The notes below the pieces were generated by a model. That model had not been told where the DNA came from. It saw only the letters and a list, made by a program, of their open reading frames with translations, and ran no database searches. The position numbers and the translations under genes are program-made. Below are positions 49,944 to 60,156 of a stretch of 64,000 nt of DNA, piece by piece. Position 1 is the stretch's first letter, and each line of letters starts with the position of its first letter. Source of the DNA: Clostridium thermarum (GTDB lineage: Bacteria > Bacillota > Clostridia > Clostridiales > Clostridiaceae); assembly GCF_006351925.1 (NCBI RefSeq), contig NZ_CP040924.1, positions 1,448,001-1,512,000 on the forward strand, read 5' to 3'.

Positions 49944-52145
49944 GTGAACAAAAAAGACTATAGGGATAGAGTAATAATAAAACGAAGAATGCTCATAACC
50001 ATGGGTGTTCTTTCCGTTTTATTTTTTTCATTAATCTTAAGATTATTTTATGTGATGGTCTTTGAGTCTAACAAACTAAAGGCCTTGGCTATTGAACAGT
50101 GGACAAGCGAAGTAAAAATTGATGGCAGAAGGGGCAGTATACTGGACAGAAATGGTAAGGAACTAGCCATAAGTGCCAATGTATATAGAGTGGACTTGGC
50201 TATGAATACTATAAGGTCCTATGTGAAAAAAAATAATATTTCCTTTGAGATAATTGCTCCAAAACTAGCTAACGCTTTAGAAATGGATACTGCCAAGGTG
50301 CTGCAGGAATTGTACAAAACTCTGCCCAGCGGCAAGGAAAGAGGAAGCGGAACTTTAGCGCGAAGAATAGATAAGGAAAAAGCTGATAGGGTCAGAGAAC
50401 TTAAGATTAATGGAGTATTGGTGTCACCGGACACTGAAAGATACTATCCAGAAAATAACTTTTTAGCTCATGTACTTGGTACGACTAACTCAGACGGTGA
50501 AGGACTTGCAGGAATAGAGCTGCAGTATAACAGTGTATTGAAAGGAACACCCGGTCTAAGAATTACTGAAACCGATAGGAGAAGTGATGAAATGCCCTAT
50601 ACAATTTCAGATTTCACAAAACCTATGGACGGTAAGGATGTTGTACTGACTATAGATGCAACAATTCAGGCTTTTGCAGAAAAGGCGGCAGAACAGGCCT
50701 TAAATGATAATAAGGCAAAGGCTGTATCAATAATGGTAATGGATCCTAAGACCGGAGAGATACTGGCTATGGCCAACAAGCCTGACTTTAACCCCAATAA
50801 ACCAAGGGAAGGCGTTACTACCGTTGAAGAAATGTCAAAGCTTTGGAGAAATAGAATTGTAAGTGATACATATGAGCCTGGCTCAATTTTTAAAGTGTTT
50901 ACAGCCATTGCAGCCATGGAAAAGGGACTTGTCAGTGAAACTGATACCTTTGTGTGTACGGGCAGCAAAAAAGTTGCCAACAGAACCATTCACTGTTGGA
51001 AGAGAACCGGACATGGAGCCCAAAACTTTGTAGAAATTCTTGAGAACTCATGTAATGTAGGGTTTATGGAACTTGGAGAAAGACTTCAGGCAGCAGGCCT
51101 AAATGAGTATATCTACAAGTTTGGCTTTGGAAAGAAGACCGGCATAGATCTCCCCGGTGAAGCCACTGGTATAGTTAAAAAAACTGAGAAGATCACTACT
51201 GTGGATTTAGCTACAATTTCCTTTGGTCAGAGTAATACAGTTTCACCTATACAATACATGGCTGCTTTCAATGCTATTGCAAATGATGGCATTTGGGTTA
51301 CTCCACATATATTAAAGGCCATAACTCATGTGGACGAGCAAAATAACGTAGTAGTGAATGAAACCTTTGAAACTTATTCTGAAAATTATGTAACAAAACA
51401 AATAGTTAGTAAGGAGCAGGCCAACTTACTTTCCACCTATCTTGAAAAGGTTGTTTCTGAAGGTGGAGGTAAAAACGCCTTCATAGATGGCTATCACATT
51501 GGCGGTAAAACGGGTACTGCTCAAAAGGTAAACCCTGATACCGGAACTTATGCTGCCGGCAAATATGTTGCTTCTTTTGCAGGTATGGCACCAGTGGATG
51601 ATCCTAAAGTAACTGTCTTCATATCCATCGATGAACCTGACCCATCAAAATACTATGCAGGTCAGATTGCTGCACCGGTTGCAAAGCAGGTTTTTTATGA
51701 CATATTTAATTACCTGTCTATTAAGGGGGACGTGGCCATTGAAGATACTCTCAGAAGCATGAAAAAGGACGTCATAGTACCAAATCTCAGAGGTATGAAA
51801 AAGAGTGAAGCTATTAAGGCTCTAAAGGAATTAAAGTTGACTTATGAGATTGATGGTGACGGTGAGGTAATAGTAGATATGACGCCAAAACCGGGCTATA
51901 CTGAGAAGGAAGGGGACAAAATCATTCTTTACACCGGTAGTAGCGGTAACTATAATAAAGAGGTAGTTGTCCCAGACCTCAAGGGCTATTCAAAGGACAG
52001 TGCTCAAGAGGTACTAAACAGCTTGGGACTTGAAGCTGAATATATGGGCGAGGGTTTAGTGGCAGGACAAAGCGTAAGACCGGGAGAGACGGTATCAAAG
52101 GGAACAAAAGTAATCTTTGAATTGGATATCCTAGGTGGTGATTAA
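49944..52145 (+). CDS. spoVD: Class B penicillin-binding protein with PASTA domains (SpoVD/FtsI type)
   Basis: This 733-residue transpeptidase cross-links peptidoglycan at the septum or in the spore cortex. It has an N-terminal membrane anchor (about 15-38), a pedestal domain, and a transpeptidase domain with Ser314-x-x-Lys317 (PGSIFK), Ser369-Cys-Asn371 and Lys522-Thr-Gly524. Two PASTA domains follow at about 613-670 and 675-733 (VPNLRGMKKSEAIKAL; VPDLKGYSKDSAQEVL). In Clostridium the same locus usually encodes SpoVD, but vegetative FtsI function cannot be excluded, as no second copy is in the window. The start is GTG 49944 with GGGGGTAGG upstream. Confidence 0.9.
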   Translation: MNKKDYRDRVIIKRRMLITMGVLSVLFFSLILRLFYVMVFESNKLKALAIEQWTSEVKIDGRRGSILDRNGKELAISANVYRVDLAMNTIRSYVKKNNISFEIIAPKLANALEMDTAKVLQELYKTLPSGKERGSGTLARRIDKEKADRVRELKINGVLVSPDTERYYPENNFLAHVLGTTNSDGEGLAGIELQYNSVLKGTPGLRITETDRRSDEMPYTISDFTKPMDGKDVVLTIDATIQAFAEKAAEQALNDNKAKAVSIMVMDPKTGEILAMANKPDFNPNKPREGVTTVEEMSKLWRNRIVSDTYEPGSIFKVFTAIAAMEKGLVSETDTFVCTGSKKVANRTIHCWKRTGHGAQNFVEILENSCNVGFMELGERLQAAGLNEYIYKFGFGKKTGIDLPGEATGIVKKTEKITTVDLATISFGQSNTVSPIQYMAAFNAIANDGIWVTPHILKAITHVDEQNNVVVNETFETYSENYVTKQIVSKEQANLLSTYLEKVVSEGGGKNAFIDGYHIGGKTGTAQKVNPDTGTYAAGKYVASFAGMAPVDDPKVTVFISIDEPDPSKYYAGQIAAPVAKQVFYDIFNYLSIKGDVAIEDTLRSMKKDVIVPNLRGMKKSEAIKALKELKLTYEIDGDGEVIVDMTPKPGYTEKEGDKIILYTGSSGNYNKEVVVPDLKGYSKDSAQEVLNSLGLEAEYMGEGLVAGQSVRPGETVSKGTKVIFELDILGGD

Positions 52146-52222
52146 AAACTTTATACAGAATATGGTTTATAGGTACAGAAACTGGTAATAATTTAAATAT
52201 GCCATTTTAAGGAGATGTTTTT

Positions 52223-53674
52223 ATGAAATTATTTAAAATATTGGAAGGAATTGATTTCGAGATCATTCAAGGCAGTGATGAGGTTGAAATAAATAGCATT
52301 CAATATAACTCAAAAAAGGTTACAAAAGGTGATTTGTTTTTCTGTATAAAAGGCTTTGCAACAGACGGACACAATTATGCAGCTGCGGCACAAGAAAATG
52401 GTGCCGCAGCCGTAATCTGTGAAGAAGATATAAAGGTCTATGACAATGTTACCGTCATAAAAGTTAAGGATTCCAGGAAGGCAATGGCTTTAGCCTCCGC
52501 CAATTACTACGGCAGGCCTGCAGACAAGTTAAAGCTCATTGGAGTTACTGGAACCAACGGAAAAACTACCTCTACCTTTATGCTAAAGACTATACTTGAG
52601 GAAGCGGGCCATAAGGTAGGCCTGATAGGCACCATATTAAACTATGTGGCCGGTGAAAAGCTTCATGCAGAGAGGACAACACCCGAATCACTGGAGCTGC
52701 AGCAGCTATTTGCCTACATGGTGGAAAAAGGAGTAGAGTACTGCATTATGGAGGTATCCTCACACTCCTTGGAATTGGATAGAGTTTATGGAGTTCCTTT
52801 TAAATATGGGGTATTTACCAATCTGACACAAGATCATTTGGATTTCCATAAGACCTTTGAAAACTATTATAATGCAAAGCTGAAGCTCTTTAAGATCTGT
52901 AGCACCTCAGTAATAAATATTGATGATACCTATGGAGAAAAGGTATATAGGGATGCAAGCAACAATAAATTAACTTATGGCATTGAGAAGGCTGCTGACT
53001 TTAGAGCGGAATATATAGCCATGCATTCCAGAGGAGCTAAGTATACATTAATAAATAAACAGGATAAACATGAAATCAGCATCTTTATTCCCGGAAGATA
53101 TAATATATACAATTCCCTCTGTGCGGCGGCGGTTTGCTTAACTGAAGGCATTGACCCAGAGTCAGTGAAAAGAGGTCTTGAGAAGGTTCAAGTTCCGGGA
53201 CGCTGTGAGCTTACGGCCAGGGAATATAACCTGGGCTTTGACATTATTTTAGACTATGCTCATTCTCCGGATGGTTTAGACAATATCCTCCGAACTGTCA
53301 GAGAGTTCACAAAGGGTAGACTCATATCAGTGTATGGCTGCGGTGGCAACAGAGATAAGACCAAGAGACCTATTATGGGGGAAATTGGTGCAAGACTGAG
53401 TGATATTGCGATCATAACCTCTGACAATCCAAGAGATGAGGAGCCTATGGATATTATTAAAGACATCCTGGCAGGCATTACTACGGATAACTACATGGTT
53501 GTTGAAAACAGAAAAGAAGCCATAAGGCTGGCCATAGATATAGCCAGAGAGGGAGACGTTATTGTCATTGCCGGAAAAGGGCATGAGGACTATCAGATAT
53601 TTAAAAATAAAACAATAATACACTTTGATGAGAGAGAAGTTGTAAGGGAAATACTTGAAAACAGAACTAACTAG
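52223..53674 (+). CDS. murE: UDP-MurNAc-tripeptide synthetase MurE, meso-DAP type
   Basis: MurE adds the third amino acid to the peptidoglycan stem peptide in the cytoplasm. The 483-residue product has the ATP motif GTNGKTT at residues 110-116, [13 protein letters not shown], and the specificity motif DNPR at residues 401-404, which marks meso-diaminopimelate rather than lysine. AAGGAG precedes ATG 52223. A 77-bp gap separates it from the transpeptidase gene with no clear promoter. Confidence 0.96.
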   Translation: MKLFKILEGIDFEIIQGSDEVEINSIQYNSKKVTKGDLFFCIKGFATDGHNYAAAAQENGAAAVICEEDIKVYDNVTVIKVKDSRKAMALASANYYGRPADKLKLIGVTGTNGKTTSTFMLKTILEEAGHKVGLIGTILNYVAGEKLHAERTTPESLELQQLFAYMVEKGVEYCIMEVSSHSLELDRVYGVPFKYGVFTNLTQDHLDFHKTFENYYNAKLKLFKICSTSVINIDDTYGEKVYRDASNNKLTYGIEKAADFRAEYIAMHSRGAKYTLINKQDKHEISIFIPGRYNIYNSLCAAAVCLTEGIDPESVKRGLEKVQVPGRCELTAREYNLGFDIILDYAHSPDGLDNILRTVREFTKGRLISVYGCGGNRDKTKRPIMGEIGARLSDIAIITSDNPRDEEPMDIIKDILAGITTDNYMVVENRKEAIRLAIDIAREGDVIVIAGKGHEDYQIFKNKTIIHFDEREVVREILENRTN

Positions 53675-53684
53675 AGGTGAAGAT

Positions 53685-55049
53685 ATGAAGCAAATTACCC
53701 TAAGGGAAATAATTGATGCTATAGACGGTGAAGTCTATAATAGCGGCAGTAAGGTCATCTTTAATGATATATGTATAGATACCAGAAAGTTACAGCAGGG
53801 GAATATATATATTGCAATAAAAGGTGAAGTTTTTAACGGAAATGAATTTGTTGTAGAGGCTGTTCAAAAGGGTGCAAGCATTTGTATTGTGGAAGAACTT
53901 GCCTTTGATATTAAGGATATTGGTAATGCAACAATTATTTTGGTTAAGGACACAAAAAAGGCACTAAGGGACCTTGCAAAATATTATAGGGCTAAGCTGG
54001 ATATCAAGGTTATTGGGGTTACCGGGTCTACTGGCAAAACCACAACAAAGGACCTTATAGCCTCTGCCCTCAGCAATAAATACAAGGTGTTTAAGACTCA
54101 GGGGAATTTTAACAATGAAATTGGCCTTCCCCTTATGATATTTAACTTGGATGACAGCTACGATGTGGCGGTTTTGGAAATGGGAATGAGCAATTTTAAT
54201 GAAATTCACAGGCTGGCTGACATTGCCAGACCGGATCTGGCGGTAATCACTAATATAGGAATATCTCATATCGAGAATTTGGGCAGCCGGGAGAATATAT
54301 TGAAGGCAAAAATGGAGATTGTGGACTTCTTTACAGAGAAAAATATCTTGATTGTAAATGGTGAAGATGATCTCTTAAGTACTTTAGAAAATGGTGCTTA
54401 CAAGATAATAAAGGCAGGCTTTAACAAAGTTTTTGAGTATCATTCAGAAAATATATCATTATTTGAAGACAGGGTCGAATATAATGTTGTTGAGGGAGGA
54501 CAATACTTTGACAACAAGATTCAAATAAAGATACCGGGAAAACACAATGTACTGAATTCTCTTTTGGCCGTGGCCTGCGGCAGGGCCTTAGGCTTGGATA
54601 TGGATACTATAGCAGAAGGCTTTGGTAATCTGGAAGCTACATCTATGAGGCTGGATATAATTAAATGTGAGGACTATACAATTATTAACGATTGTTATAA
54701 TGCAAGTCCCGATTCCATGAAGGCAGCTTTGGATGTTCAGGCCAACATGAAGGCAGTAAGAAAAATTGCTGTTCTTGGGACCATGAGAGAATTAGGCACA
54801 GAAGCTTTTAACGCACATAAAGAAGTGGCAGAATATGCTAAAGCTAAAGGCGTCCATTTACTGATAAGTATCGGTGAGTATGAAGAAGCATACAGAAGAG
54901 GCTTTAATTGTGACTCAAATTTTGTTCATTTTGAGAATACAAAGGCTGCCACTGAATATATAAAAAGTATATTGTCTAATGGTGATTTGATATTATTTAA
55001 GGCGTCAAGAGCAATGAAATTTGAAACAATAGTAAATGAAATTAAATAA
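53685..55049 (+). CDS. murF: UDP-MurNAc-tripeptide D-Ala-D-Ala ligase MurF
   Basis: MurF adds the D-Ala-D-Ala dipeptide to complete the stem peptide. The 454-residue product has the ATP motif [15 protein letters not shown] near residue 112, the [13 protein letters not shown] substrate loop, the [10 protein letters not shown] motif and [18 protein letters not shown] 53685 follows AGAGGTG, which overlaps the murE stop; a longer in-frame reading into murE has no ribosome binding site. Confidence 0.96.
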   Translation: MKQITLREIIDAIDGEVYNSGSKVIFNDICIDTRKLQQGNIYIAIKGEVFNGNEFVVEAVQKGASICIVEELAFDIKDIGNATIILVKDTKKALRDLAKYYRAKLDIKVIGVTGSTGKTTTKDLIASALSNKYKVFKTQGNFNNEIGLPLMIFNLDDSYDVAVLEMGMSNFNEIHRLADIARPDLAVITNIGISHIENLGSRENILKAKMEIVDFFTEKNILIVNGEDDLLSTLENGAYKIIKAGFNKVFEYHSENISLFEDRVEYNVVEGGQYFDNKIQIKIPGKHNVLNSLLAVACGRALGLDMDTIAEGFGNLEATSMRLDIIKCEDYTIINDCYNASPDSMKAALDVQANMKAVRKIAVLGTMRELGTEAFNAHKEVAEYAKAKGVHLLISIGEYEEAYRRGFNCDSNFVHFENTKAATEYIKSILSNGDLILFKASRAMKFETIVNEIK

Positions 55050-55095
55050 TTTAGGCGCTAATGAAGGAGGGAACTACCTGTTAGGGGTGGGTAAA

Positions 55096-56067
55096 ATGGG
55101 TGATCTAATTAATTCAAAAATAGTTTATGCAGTATTAGTATCCTTTGTGGTGGCAACTTTAGTAGGCCCCCTAATTATACCAGCTTTAAGATGGCTTAAA
55201 TTCGGACAATTCATCCGAGAAGAGGGACCTAAGAGTCATCAAAAAAAGGCCGGAACACCCACCATGGGTGGATTGATTTTTATAGCTGCTTCTATAATTT
55301 CTTTACCTTTACTGGTGAAGGATCCTACTGATGAAGCAATGATAGCACTGTATGCCTTTATTGCCTTTGGCTTTATTGGATTTTTGGATGATATTCTGAA
55401 AATTATCAAAAAGAACAATTTGGGGCTTAAGGCTTATCAAAAAATGGCTCTTCTGTTAGTTGTATCATTTTTGTTTGCCTATTATGCCTATAAGAATCCG
55501 GCCATAGGTTCAAGTATAATAGTTCCCTTCATGGGTACAACAATTAACTTAGGCTGGCTATATATACCTTTTATAATATTCTTTTTCGCCGCCACAACAA
55601 ATGCAGTAAATCTTACTGACGGATTAGATGGTTTAGCTACATCAGTAACACTGCTGGTAATGACCTTTTTTACAATGATTTCTATGGCCATGGGCCACTA
55701 CACCCTTGCAAAATTTTGCGGAGTTATTGCCGGTGCACTTTTAGGCTTTCTAAGATATAATGCTTTTCCGGCCAGAGTATTCATGGGTGATACCGGGTCT
55801 CTTGCCTTAGGCGGAGCTGTTGCTGCAGTGGCTATGATATTAAAGTTACCTTTAATAATAATAATAGTTGGCGGCATATATATGATAGAGACTTTATCGG
55901 TAATAATACAGGTTATCAGTTATAAGACTACAGGAAAAAGAGTATTTAAGATGTCGCCCATACATCATCATTTTGAAATGTGTGGTTGGGCGGAACCAAA
56001 GATTGTTTCCATATTTTCAATTGTTACCGTAATACTATGTCTTATAGCATTCTTGTCTTTGTATTAG
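55096..56067 (+). CDS. mraY: Phospho-MurNAc-pentapeptide transferase MraY
   Basis: MraY moves phospho-MurNAc-pentapeptide onto undecaprenyl phosphate, making lipid I. The 323-residue protein has ten hydrophobic segments and the family motifs [23 protein letters not shown] (catalytic Asp pair) and [12 protein letters not shown], then PIHHHFE. I use ATG 55096, preceded by AGGGGTGGG. An upstream in-frame ATG at 55036 lies inside murF and is not supported. murD, which often follows, is absent. Confidence 0.96.
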   Translation: MGDLINSKIVYAVLVSFVVATLVGPLIIPALRWLKFGQFIREEGPKSHQKKAGTPTMGGLIFIAASIISLPLLVKDPTDEAMIALYAFIAFGFIGFLDDILKIIKKNNLGLKAYQKMALLLVVSFLFAYYAYKNPAIGSSIIVPFMGTTINLGWLYIPFIIFFFAATTNAVNLTDGLDGLATSVTLLVMTFFTMISMAMGHYTLAKFCGVIAGALLGFLRYNAFPARVFMGDTGSLALGGAVAAVAMILKLPLIIIIVGGIYMIETLSVIIQVISYKTTGKRVFKMSPIHHHFEMCGWAEPKIVSIFSIVTVILCLIAFLSLY

Positions 56068-56103
56068 GACTTTCCTAATCAGCAATCAATAGGAGGATAA
56101 AAT

Positions 56104-57222
56104 ATGAAAAAAGCCGGGAGCAAAATGGGCGAAGCGGATTTTGTGATGTTTACAACAATTATGCTTCTCCTATCCATTGGGATAATCATGGTTTACAGCG
56201 CCAGTGCATGGACGTCCGGCATAAAGTACGGAGATGACATGTACTTTTTGAAGAAGCAATTGACCTGGGCCGGCATCGGTATAGTTGCTATGATTCTGAC
56301 AATGGGCGTTGATTATCATAAAATAAAAAAAGTAACCGGTATACTGATGATTATTGTAATACCATTGCTATTGCTGGTTTTTGTATTTGAACCTGTAAAT
56401 GGAGCACGAAGATGGATTCAATTAGGTTTTGCATCCTTCCAACCTTCAGAAATAACAAAGTATGCTATCGTAGCTTTTCTTGCTAAGAGTATTGACATGA
56501 AGGGGGAACGTATAAAATCTTTGATTTATGGTGTAATACCCTATTTACTTATTTCAGGAGTTTATGCGGCAATCATTTTGGCAGAACCTAATATGAGTAT
56601 AGCTTCAGTAATTATGATGGTTACAATAATTGTACTGTTCGTTGCCGGCGCAAAGGCTTCACATATATTTGGCCTAGTTATGCCGGTAGGGCTATTGGGT
56701 GCCGGATACTTGATTTTTTCAGCAGACTATAGAAGAGATAGATTGCTGAGCTTTCTTGACCCTTGGAAGGATGCTGCAGGAGAGGGCTACCAGCTTATAC
56801 AGTCACTTCTTGCACTTGGCTCCGGGGGTATATGGGGCTTAGGCCTGGGGCAGTCCAGACAGAAGTGCTACTATATGCCCGAACCCCACAATGATTTTAT
56901 ATTTGCTATTATTGGGGAAGAGCTTGGACTTATTGGCTGCATTTTTATAATCATGATTTTTGTGGTCTTTGTTTGGAGAGGAATAAAGACTGCGGTCAAT
57001 GCCAAGGATACATACGGTACATTACTTGCTACCGGAATAACTTCAATCATAGCTGTTCAAGCTATTGTAAACATAGCTGTTGTAACTGGTTCAATGCCTG
57101 TAACAGGAGTACCTCTCCCCTTTATCAGTTACGGAGGATCTTCCTTGGTTATTAATTTAACCGCTATGGGAGTATTGCTCAATATTTCCAGACAAAGTAA
57201 TACTAATAGGGTAAAAATATAG
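56104..57222 (+). CDS. ftsW: SEDS-family peptidoglycan polymerase FtsW/SpoVE
   Basis: This 372-residue membrane protein is a SEDS glycosyltransferase that polymerises lipid II together with a class B PBP. It has ten hydrophobic segments and the signatures GARRWIQLGFASFQPSEITKYA, the catalytic-loop region, HNDFIFAIIGEELGLIG and PFISYGGSSLVINL. The name SpoVE or FtsW cannot be fixed by eye; proximity to a SpoVD-like partner suggests they work together. AGGAGG precedes ATG 56104. It is probably the last gene before a weak terminator. Confidence 0.92.
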   Translation: MKKAGSKMGEADFVMFTTIMLLLSIGIIMVYSASAWTSGIKYGDDMYFLKKQLTWAGIGIVAMILTMGVDYHKIKKVTGILMIIVIPLLLLVFVFEPVNGARRWIQLGFASFQPSEITKYAIVAFLAKSIDMKGERIKSLIYGVIPYLLISGVYAAIILAEPNMSIASVIMMVTIIVLFVAGAKASHIFGLVMPVGLLGAGYLIFSADYRRDRLLSFLDPWKDAAGEGYQLIQSLLALGSGGIWGLGLGQSRQKCYYMPEPHNDFIFAIIGEELGLIGCIFIIMIFVVFVWRGIKTAVNAKDTYGTLLATGITSIIAVQAIVNIAVVTGSMPVTGVPLPFISYGGSSLVINLTAMGVLLNISRQSNTNRVKI

Positions 57223-57257
57223 GGACAATGCCTACTGGGCAGGTCCTTTATATTTTT
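57221..57257 (+). terminator. Possible weak terminator after ftsW
   Basis: An imperfect hairpin, AGGGAC..GCC / GGGC..AGGTCCT, begins right after the ftsW stop and is followed by TTTATATTTTT. Bulges in the stem make it weak. It may let part of the transcription continue into ftsQ. Confidence 0.5.
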
Positions 57258-57274
57258 GCTAAAGTTATTATCAG

Positions 57275-57303
57275 TTGAAAAAGAAAAATTAAAAAAACAT
57301 AAT
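57275..57303 (+). promoter_or_regulatory. Sigma-A-type promoter of the ftsQ-divIVA block
   Basis: TTGAAA (57275-57280) and CATAAT (57298-57303) each match consensus at five of six positions and are exactly 17 bp apart, within an A-rich spacer. Transcription would start near 57310, about 155 bases before ftsQ. This leader contains the palindrome at 57328-57346. Confidence 0.7.
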
Positions 57304-57327
57304 GAAATCACATAAATTAAGTGGTAT

Positions 57328-57346
57328 CATATAGGTATCCTATATG
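57328..57346. promoter_or_regulatory. Perfect palindrome in the ftsQ leader
   Basis: CATATAGG-TAT-CCTATATG has 8-bp perfect arms around 3 bases and lies 18-36 bases after the predicted transcription start. It could be an operator acting as a roadblock or a leader hairpin. It has no T-run, so it is not a terminator. Confidence 0.5.
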
Positions 57347-57465
57347 TAACATAATTCTTAACTTGTTTGAAATCCGACATCTTAAACCGGTTTTTGGGCA
57401 AGTTAAAATTATGGCTGAAGCTGGATATATGTACAGTAAATATAGAAACGGTTAAGGGGTAAAAA

Positions 57466-58239
57466 ATGGGGCAAATTAAGAAAAATACCAATGAGTTAAT
57501 ACGAATGAGGAAGAGGAAAAAACTAATAAAGAAAATTATATTTTGGACGATTATAACATTTATAATAACTGTAATACTTGGACTAAAACTTCCGTATTTT
57601 AATATAAGTGAAATTGTAATTGAAAATAATATTCTTGTAGCAACTGAAGATATAGAAAAATTATCCGAAATTAATATTGGCAGTAATATCTTCCTCTTAA
57701 GCAAGGCGGACACAAGGGAGAATATACTTTCAAATCCGTACATTTCTGACGTAAAAGTGAAAAGAAAGCTGCCATCAGTTGTGCTGCTGGAGATTACAGA
57801 AAGAACCCCTCAGTATTATATTTCTAAAGGCAAAGAATATGTAATTTTGGATGTTTCGGGATATGTGCTGGAGATCACAGGGGCTATCACCGATAAGAGC
57901 CTAGTCCAGCTTTCCGGATTAGATGCTGCTTTGGCTCAACCGAGTATGCTGATTTCTGAGGACAGCAGGAGACTTCAACAGATAGAAGTGTTTTCTGATT
58001 TGATAAAACGAAACATAAGTGATACCAAGATTACAGCCATTGATTTACAAAGCAGTTCGGAAATCAAGGTTTACTTTAATAATATTGAGGTTAAGGCCGG
58101 AAGTATAGATGGCATGCAGGAAAAATTAAACAAAGCAATTAATATAATAAGTCAGCAGGAGCTCCTAAATTTAAAAGGATATATTGATGTAAGCTATGAT
58201 GAAGCTCCTGTAATATCAATAGAAGACCAGGAGGAATAA
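57466..58239 (+). CDS. ftsQ: Cell division protein FtsQ/DivIB
   Basis: FtsQ/DivIB is a bitopic division protein that joins FtsL and FtsB at the septum. The 257-residue product has a basic N terminus, one membrane helix (about 25-45, IIFWTIITFIITVILGL), a POTRA domain starting at FNISEIVIENNILVATEDIEKL and continuing with NPYISDVKVKRKLPSVVLLEITER, then a beta-rich FtsQ domain. ATG 57466 follows TTAAGGGG. It starts the second transcription block of the division cluster. Confidence 0.92.
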   Translation: MGQIKKNTNELIRMRKRKKLIKKIIFWTIITFIITVILGLKLPYFNISEIVIENNILVATEDIEKLSEINIGSNIFLLSKADTRENILSNPYISDVKVKRKLPSVVLLEITERTPQYYISKGKEYVILDVSGYVLEITGAITDKSLVQLSGLDAALAQPSMLISEDSRRLQQIEVFSDLIKRNISDTKITAIDLQSSSEIKVYFNNIEVKAGSIDGMQEKLNKAINIISQQELLNLKGYIDVSYDEAPVISIEDQEE

Positions 58240-58241
58240 GG

Positions 58242-58967
58242 ATGAAGAAGATTGGCTCACAGTTAACTGTAGCAGTAGTTTGTGGCTTGTTGGGATTTAT
58301 GCTTACCTATCAGTTTCAGCTTTTAAGCAAAAATAAGAATAAAATTAGCAGTAATGATTATAACAATACTCAGATAACCGTAGAACTTGAGCAATTAAAA
58401 AAGGCTAAAGCAGACTTAGAAAAGAGCAACAGTGAATTGATGGAGCAATTAAAGAAATATGAAGAGTCTGTCACCAGTAACGGCGATATGAGCAGGGAGC
58501 TGAAAAATCAGCTGGATTACACGAGAATGCTTTTGGGTTACACAGATGTAGAAGGACCGGGGGTTATAATTTACATCAATCCTGCATCGGATTTATTTTC
58601 AGCAGATGTGAACAGACAGCTGCTGACCCACAGTGACCTTGCCTACTTGGTAAATGAACTGAATTTTGCCGGCGCAGAAGCTATTGCCATAAATGACAGC
58701 AGAATTACAAGTCAAACGGGAATGAGGATTTCCAATGGAGATGCCTACATTTGGGTAAATGAGGAAAAGGTATCACCTTCTCAAAGGATAACAATTAAAG
58801 CCATTGGAAATAAGGTTAATCTAAGCAGTGCCTTGGACTTCACAGGGACACTAACCGCAGGAAATCTCGGTTTCTATGACATTACTTATGAGAAATCCGA
58901 TTCTATCAGGATTCCAAAGTATAATAAAGTGTATAAGAATGAGTATATAAAGCCAATTAAAGAATAA
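58242..58967 (+). CDS. DUF881-family membrane-anchored coiled-coil protein
   Basis: This 241-residue protein has one N-terminal membrane helix (about 8-28), a coiled coil (about 45-85) and an extracellular DUF881 domain with LGYTDVEGPGVIIYINPA, LNFAGAEAIAINDSRI and AYIWVNEEKVSPSQRITIKAIGN. Bacillus YlxW/YlxX are relatives, located near sbp and the division genes. The function is unknown; position between ftsQ and sbp suggests a link to division or wall growth. It starts 2 bases after the ftsQ stop. Confidence 0.85.
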   Translation: MKKIGSQLTVAVVCGLLGFMLTYQFQLLSKNKNKISSNDYNNTQITVELEQLKKAKADLEKSNSELMEQLKKYEESVTSNGDMSRELKNQLDYTRMLLGYTDVEGPGVIIYINPASDLFSADVNRQLLTHSDLAYLVNELNFAGAEAIAINDSRITSQTGMRISNGDAYIWVNEEKVSPSQRITIKAIGNKVNLSSALDFTGTLTAGNLGFYDITYEKSDSIRIPKYNKVYKNEYIKPIKE

Positions 58968-58979
58968 TGAGGTGAAATT

Positions 58980-59318
58980 ATGATTGCTATTTTAGGTCTG
59001 CTAGTAGGTATTATAGTTGGTGTTGTATGGGACGTTAGTATTCCGGAAAAATTTTCCCCTTATATTTCTGTGGCTATCCTAGCCTGTCTGGATTCCGTGT
59101 TTGGAGCCATTAGAGCAAATTTATCCAAAAGTTTTCAAGCGGATATATTTATCTCAGGCTTTTTCGGAAATGCAGCTTTGGCCGCAGGACTTGCCTATTT
59201 GGGAGATAAATTAGGAATTCCAATATATATTGCTGCAGTAATAGTTTTTGGAGGACGAATATTTGATAACTTTGCAATTATCAGAAGGCTACTTATAGAG
59301 AAGGCTAGGTCACGCTAA
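58980..59318 (+). CDS. sbp: Small basic membrane protein Sbp (DUF1290)
   Basis: This 112-residue protein has three membrane segments and the DUF1290 hallmarks FSPYISVAILACLDSVFGAIRANL and FGGRIFDNFAIIRRLLIE. The same gene, named sbp in Bacillus, sits between the two ylx (DUF881) genes and near ftsA and ftsZ. The function is not known. GAGGTG precedes ATG 58980. Confidence 0.92.
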   Translation: MIAILGLLVGIIVGVVWDVSIPEKFSPYISVAILACLDSVFGAIRANLSKSFQADIFISGFFGNAALAAGLAYLGDKLGIPIYIAAVIVFGGRIFDNFAIIRRLLIEKARSR

Positions 59319-59329
59319 GGAGTGATTGG

Positions 59330-60064
59330 ATGAAATTAAACGAAGCAAGGGTATTTGTTTTGGTTGCAAGCATATTTTTAGGTATATTGGTAGCAATGGA
59401 TTTGAACTTTGGTCCTTCCGAACCTACTAAATATTTAAATGCAAAAGAATATCAGGAAGCTGTTAATGAAAGAAGTAAGCTTTTTAAGGAGATTAGCAAG
59501 CTGGAAGAACAATACTTATATAATTCAGTAAAACTTAATGAATACAAAAATCCAACGGTTCCTAATTCTGAGATTGTAAAGAATATGGAAAAGGAACTGG
59601 AAGAGAATAAAATGATCTTAGGCACAGAGGCTGTTCAGGGAGAAGGAATAATTATAACCCTGAACGATGCCACCACTTCCTTTGAAGGTACTATAGAAGA
59701 TGATTTCTTACAGTGGGCAAGAATAGTTCACAATACCGATGTCTTGGAGGTTGTCAATAGCTTAAGAAATTCAGGAGCAGAGGCCATTTCAATCAATGGA
59801 CAGAGAATAATGAGCAATTCTGAGTTCTACTGTTGGGGGCCCTTTTTAAAAATTAACGGCGTCAATATAGGAGCACCGTTTTATATCAGTGCCATTGGAA
59901 ACAGTGAAACTATGAGGAACCACCTGTTTTCAGAAGATGGATATTTGACCTTTTTAAAATATAGGGGAATATCTATAGATTTTGAAATAAAGTCTAATGT
60001 AAAAATACCGGAGTATATAGGAGATTATAAATTCAACTTTGCAAAGGAAGCTGAAAATAATTAA
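59330..60064 (+). CDS. Second DUF881-family membrane-anchored protein
   Basis: This 244-residue protein repeats the plan of the gene two places upstream: an N-terminal membrane helix (about 8-24), a coiled coil (about 40-90) and a DUF881 domain with LGTEAVQGEGIIITLNDATT, LRNSGAEAISINGQRIM and YISAIGNSETMRNHL. The two are paralogues flanking sbp. GGAGTG lies before ATG 59330. It closes the ftsQ block; a 92-bp gap with its own candidate promoter follows. Confidence 0.87.
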   Translation: MKLNEARVFVLVASIFLGILVAMDLNFGPSEPTKYLNAKEYQEAVNERSKLFKEISKLEEQYLYNSVKLNEYKNPTVPNSEIVKNMEKELEENKMILGTEAVQGEGIIITLNDATTSFEGTIEDDFLQWARIVHNTDVLEVVNSLRNSGAEAISINGQRIMSNSEFYCWGPFLKINGVNIGAPFYISAIGNSETMRNHLFSEDGYLTFLKYRGISIDFEIKSNVKIPEYIGDYKFNFAKEAENN

Positions 60065-60099
60065 ATTTTTTATTTAAAATTGCAGGAAATTTGTAATAC

Positions 60100-60128
60100 T
60101 TGAAGAATAATATTATTTAAGTTTTAAT
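60100..60128 (+). promoter_or_regulatory. Candidate promoter upstream of yggS
   Basis: TTGAAG (60100-60105) and TTTAAT (60123-60128) are 17 bp apart, matching consensus at four and five of six positions. Transcription would start near 60135, about 22 bases before the TTG start of yggS. Confidence 0.4.
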
Positions 60129-60156
60129 TTTCTATAACTTCAAAAGGGGCGATATT

